A DNA stretch of 64,000 nucleotides from Planctomycetota bacterium (GCA_023432465.1 JAEYUO010000004.1:22457-86456), one strand, 5' to 3'; counted from the first letter of the stretch, positions 26,023 through 35,980 are shown. Made by a program: numbers and translations. Notes: a model not told the origin generated them from the letters alone.

Positions 26023-27800
26023 GGGATGGGGCCACAACTCCCGGAGATGCTGCACATCACCGAAAGCTCGGCGGAGTGTTGCACGCATATCTCGGATATG
26101 ACCCAAAGGCCTTCCCCTCGCCGACAGCGCCGCCGCCGGATGTCGCGGGGGCGGCGTTCGACTTTGCCATGCAGTTCGGCGATCTGATGGAGTTGACCGA
26201 GGAGCAGCTCACCGCGGCGATCCGCATCGACCCTTCCCAGATCGCCGGGCTCGGCCCGAGCTTGCAATCGCTCATCGCGATGCTCGAAGAGCGGAAGGCA
26301 CGGATCCTCGCAACCTACGAGACGGATTCCGTCCGGTTGGAAGCCGGCGCGGCGTATCTGCGCGAAGCGGGCAAGCTCGAGCCGAAGAAGGAGCAGCGCG
26401 AGATGCTGGACCGCGCGGTCCGGTCCGAGCAGATCCGCGAGCTTGAGAAGCTCTGGTACATGCAGAAGAACGAGCACTCCCCGGTCGCAAGGGGCCTCAT
26501 GCGGCTGATGGAGCGGCTAGGCGAGAAGTTCCAGGTCGAGCAGCTGAGCAGCAAGTACGCGTTTACCGGGCGGGAGCCGCTCAGCGTGCCTGGGGCGCTG
26601 GAAGTGAAGGACGAGCTCGAGACGATCGACAAGCTCCTGAAGCAACTTCGCGAGGCGATGGAGACGGCGCAGCTCGCGATCATTGACATGGATGAGCTTT
26701 CGGAGTTTGCTGAGGATGAGGATCGCGCGGGGGAGATGCAGAACCTCAACGAACTGCAGAAGCAGATCGAGGAATTCGTGCGTCAGGAGGCTGAGCGCCA
26801 GGGGCTGGAGAAGACCAAGGACGGCTTCAAGCTCTCTCCCAAGGCGATGGCGCTCGTCCGCGGCAAGCTGCTGGCAGATATTTTCAGCGATCTTCAGGCC
26901 GCCCGGTCCGGCCGGCACGATGGACCGATCATCGGCGAGGGCGCGGTCGAGATGGCCAAGACGAAAGAGTACGAGTACGGCGACTCGCTCGCCAACATGG
27001 ATGTTGCCGGGAGCTTCGTAAACGCCTTCGTCCGCGCCCGCGGCTCCGGAAGCGAGGGAGTGGCCGAAGGCTCCGGTGAGTCACCCGGCTTTGTGTTCCC
27101 GACCGGCGATGATCTGCTCATCCACCGCACGCGCAACACGCCCAAGTGCGCTACGAGCGTTCTGATGGACATGTCCGGCTCGATGCGTCACGGCGGCCAG
27201 TATGTGAACGTCAAGCGCATGGCTCTCGCGCTCGACGCGCTCATCCGTCAGGAGTATCCGGGCGACCATCTGTCCTTCATCGAGATGTTCACGTTCGCCA
27301 AGCTCCGCCGCCCCGCGGAGATCGTCAGCCTGATGCCCAAGCCGGTGTCAATTCACAACCCTGTCGTCCGCCTGAGGGCAGACATGGGCGACCCGAACAT
27401 GAGTGAGCTGCGCGTGCCGCAGCACTTCACCAACATCCAGCACGCGCTCTCGCTGGCACGGCGCGTCCTCACCGGTCAGGACACGCCCAATCGTCAGATT
27501 GCACTGATCACCGACGGATTGCCCACCGCGCACTTCGAAGCCTCGCAGCTCTTCATGCTCTACCCGCCCGATCCGCGCACCGAGGAGGCCACAATGCGGG
27601 ATGCGGCGCTCTGCGCCCGCGAGGGGATCACCATCAACATCTTCCTGCTCCCAAGCTGGAGCCAGAGCAGCGAGGATGTGGCGTTCGCGCACCGCATGGC
27701 CGAGACTACCCGCGGCCGCGTCTTCTTTACGGGTGGACGCGACCTCGATCGGTTCGTGCTGTGGGACTATGTCGCAAACCGCCGGCGCGTGATCGCGTGA
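26019..27800 (+). CDS. VWA-domain partner of the MoxR-type ATPase
   Basis: 593 residues from a GTG overlapping the previous stop. The N-terminal two thirds are helical and charged, with a likely coiled coil (NELQKQIEEFVRQEAERQ). The C-terminal von Willebrand A domain has the metal-ion site DMSGSM at about residue 384, then IALITDGLPTAHFE. CoxE-like VWA proteins work with MoxR ATPases as a substrate or adaptor arm. Cytoplasmic, with no signal peptide or TM segment. The pair lies directly after the PKS operon, but a 95-bp gap and no shared theme argue against a link. Confidence 0.85.
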   Translation: MRDGATTPGDAAHHRKLGGVLHAYLGYDPKAFPSPTAPPPDVAGAAFDFAMQFGDLMELTEEQLTAAIRIDPSQIAGLGPSLQSLIAMLEERKARILATYETDSVRLEAGAAYLREAGKLEPKKEQREMLDRAVRSEQIRELEKLWYMQKNEHSPVARGLMRLMERLGEKFQVEQLSSKYAFTGREPLSVPGALEVKDELETIDKLLKQLREAMETAQLAIIDMDELSEFAEDEDRAGEMQNLNELQKQIEEFVRQEAERQGLEKTKDGFKLSPKAMALVRGKLLADIFSDLQAARSGRHDGPIIGEGAVEMAKTKEYEYGDSLANMDVAGSFVNAFVRARGSGSEGVAEGSGESPGFVFPTGDDLLIHRTRNTPKCATSVLMDMSGSMRHGGQYVNVKRMALALDALIRQEYPGDHLSFIEMFTFAKLRRPAEIVSLMPKPVSIHNPVVRLRADMGDPNMSELRVPQHFTNIQHALSLARRVLTGQDTPNRQIALITDGLPTAHFEASQLFMLYPPDPRTEEATMRDAALCAREGITINIFLLPSWSQSSEDVAFAHRMAETTRGRVFFTGGRDLDRFVLWDYVANRRRVIA

Positions 27801-27806
27801 CCCTGC

Positions 27807-28754
27807 TCACGGCGTCGCGACGTGCACACCCGTCGCGTTCACGACCATCGCATCGCCGCGGACTTCGGCCACCGTGCCGACGACGACAAGCTCGCTCAGT
27901 TCCTTGATCTCCCAGCGGCCCTTGATGTCCGTCCGCAGTGGCATGCCCTTGGCATCAACGACCTGGACTGTGACCGAGTGCGCCGTGATCTCATTCCGAG
28001 GCGAGCAGCAGTAGTCCCAGGGGATCGGGCACTTATCCCCGGGGATCTCATTGCACGCCTTCGGGCCGCGTCCGATGAGCGAGAACACCGCCCGTTCTTT
28101 GACGAAGGGGCTCTTGCTTCCGCCAATGCGACCCTTGAGCACGATCTTGTCGCCCTTCTTGAGTCCCTTCTTCGCATCGACGACATCCGGCGCGGGTTCG
28201 GGAGCCTCGTTCAGCAGGAACCCCGCCGGCAGTCCGCCTCGAGGCACGAACAGCCCGCTTGCGGCGATGGTCATCGGAATCTCTTCCGTTGCTGCTGTAA
28301 CAACCTTGCCCACGACAAACACCTCCGCCGCCTCGGCGAGCCCTGACCGGCCTTTGACGGAGTACGTCAAGGGCTTGCCCGCGGAGTCGACAAGCTGCAC
28401 AACCGCGCGATTCGCAGGTGAGAGCGGACAGACACGAGTCATCTCGCCGTCTGTCTCCTTCATCACGCCCGCTGCCGCGGCATCATCGACAAGCACAAAC
28501 TCAGCCCGCCCGGTGGTGAAGGCGTCATCCGCATTGGCCACGCGCCCACGAACCGTGACCGTGTCGCCGGCCTTGGCGGCTGTGACAGCCGAGGCCAGCT
28601 CCTTTGCCCCCGTGGGAATCGCCTTCAACCGATGCGACTCGGGAAGGTCCTGGGCGTGTGACGCCTCCGGAGACAGCAACAGCGCAAACACACAGATCGC
28701 AGCAGCAAGTGACGATCGCGAGGGCAGAAGGCAGTTCAACATGGGGATCTCCAT
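27807..28754 (-). CDS. Exported protein with two OB-fold-like domains, unknown function
   Basis: 315 residues from the ATG at 28754 (the ATG at 28742 also fits). Signal peptide: MLNCLLPSRSSLAAAICVFA onward, cleaved near SHAQ. Two similar halves each contain a GDTVTVRGRVAN / GDKIVLKGRIGG strand pair and a later EVFVVGKVV / ELVVVGTVAE strand, as in OB-fold proteins of the YgiW or nucleic-acid-binding type. Cys residues cluster in the second half (CNEIPGDKCPIPWDYCC). It lies downstream of the ABC export operon on the same strand and may be its last gene. Function unknown. Confidence 0.7.
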   Translation of the reverse strand: MEIPMLNCLLPSRSSLAAAICVFALLLSPEASHAQDLPESHRLKAIPTGAKELASAVTAAKAGDTVTVRGRVANADDAFTTGRAEFVLVDDAAAAGVMKETDGEMTRVCPLSPANRAVVQLVDSAGKPLTYSVKGRSGLAEAAEVFVVGKVVTAATEEIPMTIAASGLFVPRGGLPAGFLLNEAPEPAPDVVDAKKGLKKGDKIVLKGRIGGSKSPFVKERAVFSLIGRGPKACNEIPGDKCPIPWDYCCSPRNEITAHSVTVQVVDAKGMPLRTDIKGRWEIKELSELVVVGTVAEVRGDAMVVNATGVHVATP

Positions 28755-28809
28755 TCTCAGAAAGCTGCGCGGTCGTTCGGCCCGCACCATGGACACAGTG
28801 ACCAACTCG

Positions 28810-29982
28810 TTATACCGACTTCAGGGCGGTCGGGATGGGCATTCGTAAACATCTCCACGCGGGCGGCAAAGCGCCAATCAGCCCAAGCGCGATGCCCGAT
28901 ACCAGGCCGATCAGCACGACCGTCGTGTCGACCACAAGAGCAAACGCGCCAGCGGAGAATCGCACCCCCACCCCGTCGAGCAGCCATACACCGACTGCAC
29001 ACGCACCAAGCGCACCCGCCGCGGTCGCAAGGCTCGATTCCTGCACCAGCGAAGTGATGATCGCGCCGCGCCGAAAGCCCAACGACTGCAATGTTCCCAG
29101 CTCTCGCACGCGCGATGCAAACGCCGCGTACATGGTGTTCAGGCCGCCAAACAGGCCGCCGATGGCGATCAGGGCTGCAGTGATCCACGCCACCGCGCGG
29201 ATCGGAGCAAAGAACGCCGACAACTGGTCGTAGTACTCGCGCTCGGGCATCGCGGCGAGTTCCAGGTCGGGCCGCATCAGCGCAAAGGCCGCGAGATCGG
29301 CAAACTCCGCTTCTCCCGGCTCAAGCGTGACGACGACGCACGAGACGGTGTCACGCTTCGTCGCGGCCATCAGGTCCGCAAGCGGCGCCCACACTTCCGC
29401 ATCCAGCACCGATCCCGGCGCAGCGAATCGCCCCACGATCGTCCACGGCCGATTGTCGATCCGCAGTATCCCGCCCAGGCGCAGATCGCTCTCCGGGAGG
29501 CCGATCGTCGTTGCCGCCATGCGCCCGACCATGAGCTCGTCCATGCCCGGCCGCGCCAGTCTTCCCTCCACCAACGAGACATTGCTGTGCACGAGAGTCG
29601 CAGCCGGAGTGATACCGCGCAACAAAGCATGCCCCGCCCGCTCGCCCTCCACGCCGGCCCGCACCGGCAGCATCACGTGCACCTCTGGCGAGATGTAGGC
29701 TACTCCTGCGCGCGTCCGAATCCCCGAGACCGATGCCTCGATGAGCGATGCGGTCGCCGCGCTGATCTCGGATCGCTCCACGCTCTCCTCGCTGCCGATC
29801 CCCATCACCATCACATTCTGCTCAGCGCCCGTCGCACGGAGCGCCCGGTCCATCCCTCGAACAAAGCCGCCCGCCGCGATCACCAGCAATACCACCAGTG
29901 CGCTGCCAAGGACCGACAGCACAAGGCGGATGCGCGATCGCCCGAGGTTGCGAACGGCGTAATCAAACGGCAGCAATCGCAC
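28810..29982 (-). CDS. MacB/FtsX-type ABC transporter permease (second)
   Basis: 390 residues from a GTG at 29982 with a strong AAGGAGGAG site just upstream; the longer frame to 30369 is the antisense of the neighbouring gene. N-terminal TM (IRLVLSVLGSALVVLLVIAA), a long periplasmic domain, then three C-terminal TM helices (AWITAALIAIGGLFGGLNTM; then two more), which is the FtsX/MacB layout. With the upstream permease it would form a heterodimer. The transporter partners are the ATPase and adaptor encoded upstream. Confidence 0.88.
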   Translation of the reverse strand: MRLLPFDYAVRNLGRSRIRLVLSVLGSALVVLLVIAAGGFVRGMDRALRATGAEQNVMVMGIGSEESVERSEISAATASLIEASVSGIRTRAGVAYISPEVHVMLPVRAGVEGERAGHALLRGITPAATLVHSNVSLVEGRLARPGMDELMVGRMAATTIGLPESDLRLGGILRIDNRPWTIVGRFAAPGSVLDAEVWAPLADLMAATKRDTVSCVVVTLEPGEAEFADLAAFALMRPDLELAAMPEREYYDQLSAFFAPIRAVAWITAALIAIGGLFGGLNTMYAAFASRVRELGTLQSLGFRRGAIITSLVQESSLATAAGALGACAVGVWLLDGVGVRFSAGAFALVVDTTVVLIGLVSGIALGLIGALPPAWRCLRMPIPTALKSV

Positions 29983-29996
29983 GGACCACTCCTCCT

Positions 29997-31151
29997 TTAT
30001 ACGGCGCGGAAGCTCTGTGCAATCTCGCGACGTCCCGCCTGAATCGCGGGCACCAGGCCTGCAACAACCCCTACGCCCGCCGCGATCACCAGTCCGATCA
30101 GGCTCGTCCCAAGGTCCGGCGAGACGTGAATGCTCAGCCCCTCGGTCGAGAGGCTGAACTTCCCCCATGCCAGAAAGGCCGCGGCCAGAAGCGTCCCCGC
30201 CGCGCCCCCCAGCACACCCAGCACAATCCCCTCGGCGATGATCATCCGTGCGATGAGTCCGCCGCGGAAGCCCAGCGTCTGCAGCACGGCGTGCTCCTTC
30301 ATCCGGTCCTGCACGCCCAGCACAATGGCGTTCGCCACCAGCGCCAGCACCGCCGCCAGGCAGCCCCATCCCAGGTACTTCGCAAACCCGACGATCTCAA
30401 CGACATCGGCCCCGACCTGCGCGACAAACGCCTTCTCCGGGCGTGTCGTTGTCGGGTCCTGATCCGTCCGGAAGAGATCGTCGATCGCCGCGGCCACCTC
30501 GCGCAGCCGCACCGGATCATCGACACGGACGTTGAACTGTGTCACCACGCCCAGCCCCGGCCCCGTGGCCGCCGCCTGCTGAAGGAACGGGAGATGCACA
30601 TACGCCACATTCTGATCCTGCGGCTCATCCGACGCGATGATCCCCGCGACCGAGACCGTCACGCCCGCTGCATCAAAGGATATCCCCGGGGTCAGCCGTC
30701 GCCGCTCCGCCATTCGTTGCCCGACGAGCGCGGAGTCCGACCGATTGTGCCAGTCCTCAATCGAGCCCGCCACAACGCGCCACTTGGCTGCCATCGCTCC
30801 GACACCCTCTGCAGGCACGCCGCGAAACGTCACGACATCCAGACTTGCCCGGCAGTTGTTCACAACGACTTTCATCGGCGTGACCGACGCAACACCCGGC
30901 AGTCGCGAGATCTGCTCGGCATAACTCTCCGGCAACCGGCTTGTCGCCGGGCAGAACCGGTTCTCTCGATACACGATTAGCATCGTGTCGGCCGCCGACA
31001 CCTCGGTTGCCTGTCGCACGCCATGCTGCAGGGACTGCACCGTGATGAACAGGAACATCGCCACCGCAACGCCCGCCGCGGTCAGCAGCGTCCGCGTGCG
31101 GTGCCGTAGCACCTGCCGAAGCACGGTCGGAATCAAGCGAGGTGCGATCAT
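29997..31151 (-). CDS. MacB/FtsX-type ABC transporter permease (first)
   Basis: 384 residues. An N-terminal TM helix (TLLTAAGVAVAMFLFITVQS), a periplasmic domain to about residue 250, and three C-terminal TM helices (GWGCLAAVLALVANAIVLGV and others). Its start overlaps the stop of the ATPase gene (ATGA) and it is followed 14 bp later by the second permease. Together with adaptor and ATPase this is a MacAB-like mechanotransmission exporter; lipoprotein release (LolCDE-like) is a less likely alternative because an adaptor is present. Confidence 0.88.
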   Translation of the reverse strand: MIAPRLIPTVLRQVLRHRTRTLLTAAGVAVAMFLFITVQSLQHGVRQATEVSAADTMLIVYRENRFCPATSRLPESYAEQISRLPGVASVTPMKVVVNNCRASLDVVTFRGVPAEGVGAMAAKWRVVAGSIEDWHNRSDSALVGQRMAERRRLTPGISFDAAGVTVSVAGIIASDEPQDQNVAYVHLPFLQQAAATGPGLGVVTQFNVRVDDPVRLREVAAAIDDLFRTDQDPTTTRPEKAFVAQVGADVVEIVGFAKYLGWGCLAAVLALVANAIVLGVQDRMKEHAVLQTLGFRGGLIARMIIAEGIVLGVLGGAAGTLLAAAFLAWGKFSLSTEGLSIHVSPDLGTSLIGLVIAAGVGVVAGLVPAIQAGRREIAQSFRAV

Positions 31152-31864
31152 GCCGCGGCTCCTTCCGGAATCTCAACCCGCCCCGGCTCGATCAACCGGC
31201 CCTTCTCCAGGTGCAGCGTGCGCGATGCGCGGGCTGCGCACCGGGCGTCGTGCGTCACCATCACCAGCGTCTTGCCCAGCTCTCCGCACAGCCGCGACAA
31301 CAGATCCATGATCGCCCCGGCCGACTCCGCATCCAGATCGCCGGTTGGCTCGTCCGCGACGATGATCGCCGGGTCCGTCACGATCGCGCGTGCAATCGCC
31401 ACACGCTGCTCCTGCCCGCCGGAAAGCTGCCGCGGATAGTGATCGTGCCGATCCGCGATGCCGACAAGCTGCAGTGCGGCCGAAACCCGCTCGTGCCGCT
31501 CCCGTCGGCTCATCCGATGCAGCAGCATCGGGAGCTCCACATTTTCATACGCTGTCAGCACCGGCACGAGGTTGTACAACTGGAAGATGTACCCGACATT
31601 GTCGCTCCGCCAATCGGCCAGCCGCGATCGAGACAGCCGCGCGATGTCCTCCCCGCCGATGCGAAGCTCGCCTGCGGTCGGCGAATCGATCCCTGCGATG
31701 AGGTTCAACAGCGTCGTCTTCCCGCTGCCTGATGGCCCCATGAGCGCAAGGAAATCGCCCCGCGGCACATCCAGATCGAGCGCCTGCAGCGGCGTGATCG
31801 ACGTGTCCCCTTTTCGGTACGACTTCGTCACGCCGCGGCACTGAATCAGCACATCCTTCGTCAT
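31148..31864 (-). CDS. ABC transporter ATP-binding protein (MacB/LolD type)
   Basis: 238 residues. Walker A GPSGSGKTTLLN, Q-loop region YIFQLYNLVPVLTAYENVEL, signature LSGGQEQRVAIARAI, Walker B IIVADEPTGDLD, and H-loop VMVTHD are all intact. The LVPVLTAYENV motif is that of the MacB/LolD/FtsE subfamily. It energises the two downstream permeases. The start overlaps the adaptor stop and the stop overlaps the permease start, so the genes are translationally coupled. Confidence 0.93.
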   Translation of the reverse strand: MTKDVLIQCRGVTKSYRKGDTSITPLQALDLDVPRGDFLALMGPSGSGKTTLLNLIAGIDSPTAGELRIGGEDIARLSRSRLADWRSDNVGYIFQLYNLVPVLTAYENVELPMLLHRMSRRERHERVSAALQLVGIADRHDHYPRQLSGGQEQRVAIARAIVTDPAIIVADEPTGDLDAESAGAIMDLLSRLCGELGKTLVMVTHDARCAARASRTLHLEKGRLIEPGRVEIPEGAAA

Positions 31865-33282
31865 TGCGCATCTCCGTCGGTTCCCGCGAGTTCGCCGATC
31901 ACGCGGACCCGCACGCCCTCGGCGATCGCCGACGATGGGCTCGCGATCGCGCGATCTGTCGCCGCAGCTCCCGCTGTAATCTCTACAAAGCCGTCCCCGT
32001 GCCTCGCGCCAATCGTGAGGCGGCGCTTCACCGCGATCGTGCCGCCCCGGGCATCATGACCAATCATCCATGCCGCGGCGGAAGCCTCGGTCGTCTCTAT
32101 CAGCACGCTCTCAGGGAGCAGGAGTGCGAGGGATTCGGATCCCGACTCCCCTCCAGCCCGTCCATCCGCCGCATCATCTGTACCCAACAGACGCACTCGC
32201 GCCAGCATCTCCGGCTTCAGCGTCGGGACCGGGTTCTCGATCGACACCTTGAACTGCACCGTGTTCCGCTGGATGTTCGCTTCGTGCACGATGCGCGTGA
32301 CCACGCCAGCGAACGCGATATCCGGCAGAGCCTCCGTCACGATCCGCGCCCGCGTGCCAACACCGACCTTCGCGGCGTCAGCCAGCGGCACATCGACACG
32401 CACTTGCAATCGCGAGGGGTCATACAGACGGGCCACGCCCGCCTCGTGCGCCTCTCCGGGTCCCGGGCTCGTCATGGTCAGCCGCGTTCCCGGCTCGACC
32501 GACCGCGAAAGCACGATCCCGGCAACCGGTGTGCGAATCTCTGTCCTTGCCAGTGCGAGCAAGGCCTGATCCACCGCCACCTGTTGCGTGCCGTGTGCGG
32601 CCTCGGCGGAGGCCACCGAGGCCTCTGCCGAGGCGACCTCCGCCTGCACGGCCACAAGCTGAAGCTCAAGCCGTGCAAGCTGTGCTGCTGACACGCTGCC
32701 ATCTCCCGCCAGTGACCGCTTGCGATCAACCTCATCTTGTGCGACCGCTGCTCTGGCGACCGCCGCGGCAAGCGCCGCGCTCAGCTGCTTCACCGCCGCG
32801 GCCCTTTCGGCCAGTTCCGCCCTCGCGCGCCGCAGGGTCAGATTCGCATCGTCGTCGATGAGTCGCGCAAGTACCTCCCCCGCCTCGACACGCTGTCCCT
32901 CCAGCACCAGGACTTCCTTCACCACGCCATCGGTGAGTGCGGGAACGGTGACCGCAAATGGGTCCGGTTCGATCCACCCCGGTGCCTGCACAATCGTCTG
33001 CTCCCGGGCCGCGATCGTCGCGCTGCCAGCCTCGCTCTCCTCGCTGCCATTCGCATCCGCAGCACGCGGCTTGGCGACCACCGGCACGACCCGAACCTCG
33101 ACCGCCGGCCACAACGCATCACGTGCGGACCACGCCAGGACGGCAAGCGCGCAGAGCAGCACCAGAACCGGCAACACGACCCGCGTTCCCCAGCGGAACG
33201 ACGGCCGAGGGACGGCGGAACTGGTCGACGGGCGATCTGGCCCGCGGCGAGAAAGCGCCGCGAGCCCGGAAGATGCAGACAT
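31861..33282 (-). CDS. Periplasmic adaptor (HlyD/MacA type) of the ABC exporter
   Basis: 473 residues. A single N-terminal TM anchor (about 35-55; VVLPVLVLLCALAVLAWS) is followed by a lipoyl-like barrel-sandwich, a helical hairpin rich in Ala and Glu (LRRARAELAERAAAVKQLSA to ASAEASVASAEAAHG), and beta-barrel domains. This is a MacA-like adaptor. It is linked by ATGA overlap with the ATPase gene. Together the genes give a tripartite exporter lacking its own outer-membrane factor; a TolC from elsewhere, such as the one at 15755-17269, could serve. Confidence 0.88.
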   Translation of the reverse strand: MSASSGLAALSRRGPDRPSTSSAVPRPSFRWGTRVVLPVLVLLCALAVLAWSARDALWPAVEVRVVPVVAKPRAADANGSEESEAGSATIAAREQTIVQAPGWIEPDPFAVTVPALTDGVVKEVLVLEGQRVEAGEVLARLIDDDANLTLRRARAELAERAAAVKQLSAALAAAVARAAVAQDEVDRKRSLAGDGSVSAAQLARLELQLVAVQAEVASAEASVASAEAAHGTQQVAVDQALLALARTEIRTPVAGIVLSRSVEPGTRLTMTSPGPGEAHEAGVARLYDPSRLQVRVDVPLADAAKVGVGTRARIVTEALPDIAFAGVVTRIVHEANIQRNTVQFKVSIENPVPTLKPEMLARVRLLGTDDAADGRAGGESGSESLALLLPESVLIETTEASAAAWMIGHDARGGTIAVKRRLTIGARHGDGFVEITAGAAATDRAIASPSSAIAEGVRVRVIGELAGTDGDAQ

Positions 33283-33390
33283 GGTTCATCTCGATCAGCA
33301 GGTGGAGAGAAAACCGCAGCGGATCCGCACAGATCGCGCATGCACAACCATTCGCGGCCATCCAGCCGCGAACGAAGCACGCACACCGCG

Positions 33391-33897
33391 CTACACCTGC
33401 AGAATCACCGAGCCCACAAGGTCACACTGCCGAGGACGGTGCAGATCGGGCGGTGGTCTTTGCCACCCACACCTGCTCTGCGTCGGCAGAATGCCGGTCG
33501 CGCCGAAGAACACGGCCGACCAGGGGGCCAGCTCCATCATTCCACCAGTCCGTTGCTCAACCCCGCGCGCGGGCGGAATCGCATGAAACGACTTCACGCA
33601 CAGCGAGCACTCGCGATCGCGGCATGGTCCGCGGCTCGGCTCTTCGGATGGCGATCGATCCTCATCCTCATCGGAACACGCCTCGGTGATCCACGCTTCA
33701 CATTCGCAGCAACAGTCTTCGCATGCGTCGCTCTCGCTCGGCTGCCCCTCAATCGTGCAGCAACCCAACGCGGTCGCGCCGGAGGTCGGAGTCAGCAGCG
33801 ACTTCACGCACACCGTCGCTCCCGGCGGCACGGCGCAGCACACCACCTGCGCGACGACGCAGAGAATGAGCCAGAAGTGGATAACCGGGCTTCGCAT
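33391..33897 (-). CDS. Cys-rich exported protein leading the ABC export operon
   Basis: 168 residues. A signal peptide (MRSPVIHFWLILCVVAQVVC) is followed by a mature part with many Cys, including ACEDCCCECEAW and CRDRECSLCVKS, interspersed with acidic runs (SDEDEDRSPSEE). No family is recognised. It is the first gene of the minus-strand operon, 108 bp ahead of the adaptor. The Cys pattern could bind metal, making the exporter a possible metal or peptide system, but this is speculative. The opposite strand also has a long open frame here; the signal peptide and operon position favour this strand. Confidence 0.6.
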   Translation of the reverse strand: MRSPVIHFWLILCVVAQVVCCAVPPGATVCVKSLLTPTSGATALGCCTIEGQPSESDACEDCCCECEAWITEACSDEDEDRSPSEEPSRGPCRDRECSLCVKSFHAIPPARGVEQRTGGMMELAPWSAVFFGATGILPTQSRCGWQRPPPDLHRPRQCDLVGSVILQV

Positions 33898-34033
33898 CGA
33901 TGATCAACTATACACGACGTCCAAGCTCTTCCTTTCGTGTTATCGGCACACCGGCGCAAGACTTTGGCGGAAATCATCCGAACAGGCCGCGACCACAAGC
34001 CCTTAGCGCCCGTCGAACCTACCTTCTCCGCGT

Positions 34034-35980
34034 ATGGCCGCACTTCTCACAGTCCGGGGCATCGCCAAGCACTTTGCCGCCCGCACGCTGTTCACCGGCG
34101 TCTCGCTCAGCATCGAGGACGGTGAGCGGCTCGCGCTCATCGGTCCCAACGGCGCGGGCAAAAGCACGCTCATCAAGATCCTCGCGGGGCTCGAGGAAGT
34201 CGATGGCGGAACCATCACCGCCCGCAGGGGACTCCGCGTGGCGTATGTCGCTCAGGCCGACGTGTTCCCGAATGGGGCCACGGTGCGCGAATCGGTCATG
34301 GCCGAGCTCGAAGCCGCCATGAAGGCCGGCAAGCTGCCGCACCTCCATGATCATCATGAGCTGGAGCTCGCCGCCGAGCAGACGATCGACCGGGTGGACA
34401 TGTCCCCGTACATCGACGCCCTGTGTGAGGGGCTGTCCGGAGGGCAGCGCAAGCGCGTGTCCATCGCCCGCGCGCTCGCCCAGGAGCCCGACCTCATCCT
34501 CCTTGATGAACCGACGAATCACCTTGACGTCGAGGGGATCGACTGGCTGGAGAACACGCTGGCCGCCGGCGACTTTGCTTCCGTTGTGATCACCCACGAC
34601 CGGGCATTCCTCGAAGGCACCGCCACCCGCATCATCGAGCTCTCCCGCGCCTATCCGGAGGGCACGTTCACCGTGCAGGGCGGCTACTCGGTGTTCCTGA
34701 AGCGCAAAGAAGAGTTCCTCCTTGCCCAGGAGAAGCAGGAGCAGGCGCTCAGCGCCCAGGTCAAGGAGGACATCCGCTGGCTCTCGCGCGGCGCCAAGGC
34801 CCGTCGCACCAAGAGCAAGAGCCGTATCGGCGCGTCCTTCCAGCGCATGGATGAACTCGCCGAGCTCAAGACCCGCAACGCGCCTGCAAAGGCCGCGCAG
34901 ATCGACTTCCGCTCGACCGATCGCCAGACGCACAAGCTTCTGGTCGGCCGCGGCCTCTGCAAGACGCTCGGCGGCAAGAAGCTGTTTGAGAACCTCGACA
35001 TCCTGCTCTCGCCCGGCGACAAGCTCGGCCTCATGGGCCCCAACGGAGCGGGCAAGAGCACGCTCATCAAACTGCTCACCGGCGAGATGGAGAGCGATCC
35101 GCCCACACCGCAGATGCTGCGTGATGAAGCCGAGATCGAGGGCTCCCTCCCCCCCGGCACCCCCGCGCTGGGCACGATCCGCCGCGCCGAGAAGCTCCGC
35201 GTCGTCCTGTTCAGCCAGCACCGCTCCGAGCTCGACCCCTACGCCACGCTCGGCGAGACCTTGGCACCGACCGACAGCGTCATCTATCGCGGCCGCGTGC
35301 TGCATGTCGCGACGTGGGCGGGCATGTTCCTGTTCGGCAAGGACCAGCTCCGCACCGAGATCCAGACCCTTTCCGGCGGCGAGCAGGCCCGCGTGCACAT
35401 CGCAAGACTCATGCTCGAACCTGCTGATGTCCTTATCCTCGACGAGCCCACCAACGATCTCGACCTCGCCTCGCTCGATGTGCTCGAGGAAAGCCTCGAA
35501 GAGTTCCCCGGTGCTGTCGTCCTCGTGACGCACGATCGAGCCATGCTCGATCGCCTCGCCACCCGTGTTCTCGCGCTTGATGGCAAGGGCGGCGGACGCT
35601 ACTACGCCGACTACCAGCAGTGGGAGCGCCTGCACAAGGCCGACGCCAAGGCCGATGCCGTCGCGGCCGCCCGGCAAGGCGAATCAGCGCAGGCCGTGGC
35701 CGTCCCTTCAGTTGGGGCCGTCTCATCCGCCCGTGCCTCCGCTGCCACGACAGCACCAAAGAAGCGACTCGGTTTCAAGGAGCAGCAGGAACTTGCGGGC
35801 ATGGAAGCCGCGATCGAGAGAACGGAGAGCGAACTGCGCTCCGCCGAAGCCGCCCTCAACGACCCCGCTGTTCTCAACGACCATCGCAAGATGGCCCAGG
35901 CGAGCCAGCGGCTAGCCGATGCCCAGGCCCGACTTGCGACCCTGTTTGCCCGTTGGGAAGAGCTCGAAGCCCGCGCGTAG
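34034..35980 (+). CDS. ABC-F family ATPase (Uup-like)
   Basis: 648 residues with two ABC domains: Walker A GPNGAGKSTLIKILAG and GPNGAGKSTLIKLLTG; signatures LSGGQRKRVSIARAL and LSGGEQARVHIARLM; Walker B LILLDEPTNHLD and LILDEPTNDLD. The linker between the domains is charged (SRGAKARRTKSKSRIG), and the C-terminal 80 residues form a coiled coil, as in Uup. No TM segments. ABC-F proteins act on the ribosome or, for Uup, on branched DNA and ribosome function. Monocistronic. Confidence 0.92.
   Translation: MAALLTVRGIAKHFAARTLFTGVSLSIEDGERLALIGPNGAGKSTLIKILAGLEEVDGGTITARRGLRVAYVAQADVFPNGATVRESVMAELEAAMKAGKLPHLHDHHELELAAEQTIDRVDMSPYIDALCEGLSGGQRKRVSIARALAQEPDLILLDEPTNHLDVEGIDWLENTLAAGDFASVVITHDRAFLEGTATRIIELSRAYPEGTFTVQGGYSVFLKRKEEFLLAQEKQEQALSAQVKEDIRWLSRGAKARRTKSKSRIGASFQRMDELAELKTRNAPAKAAQIDFRSTDRQTHKLLVGRGLCKTLGGKKLFENLDILLSPGDKLGLMGPNGAGKSTLIKLLTGEMESDPPTPQMLRDEAEIEGSLPPGTPALGTIRRAEKLRVVLFSQHRSELDPYATLGETLAPTDSVIYRGRVLHVATWAGMFLFGKDQLRTEIQTLSGGEQARVHIARLMLEPADVLILDEPTNDLDLASLDVLEESLEEFPGAVVLVTHDRAMLDRLATRVLALDGKGGGRYYADYQQWERLHKADAKADAVAAARQGESAQAVAVPSVGAVSSARASAATTAPKKRLGFKEQQELAGMEAAIERTESELRSAEAALNDPAVLNDHRKMAQASQRLADAQARLATLFARWEELEARA

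Noticed and set aside
29983..30369. N-terminal extension of the second ABC permease
   Set aside because: It overlaps the first permease and lacks a ribosome-binding site, whereas the GTG at 29982 has a strong one.
32737..33903. A 388-residue plus-strand frame opposite the adaptor and Cys-rich genes
   Set aside because: Arg-rich composition and no domains, while the minus-strand genes have signal peptide, TM and family motifs.
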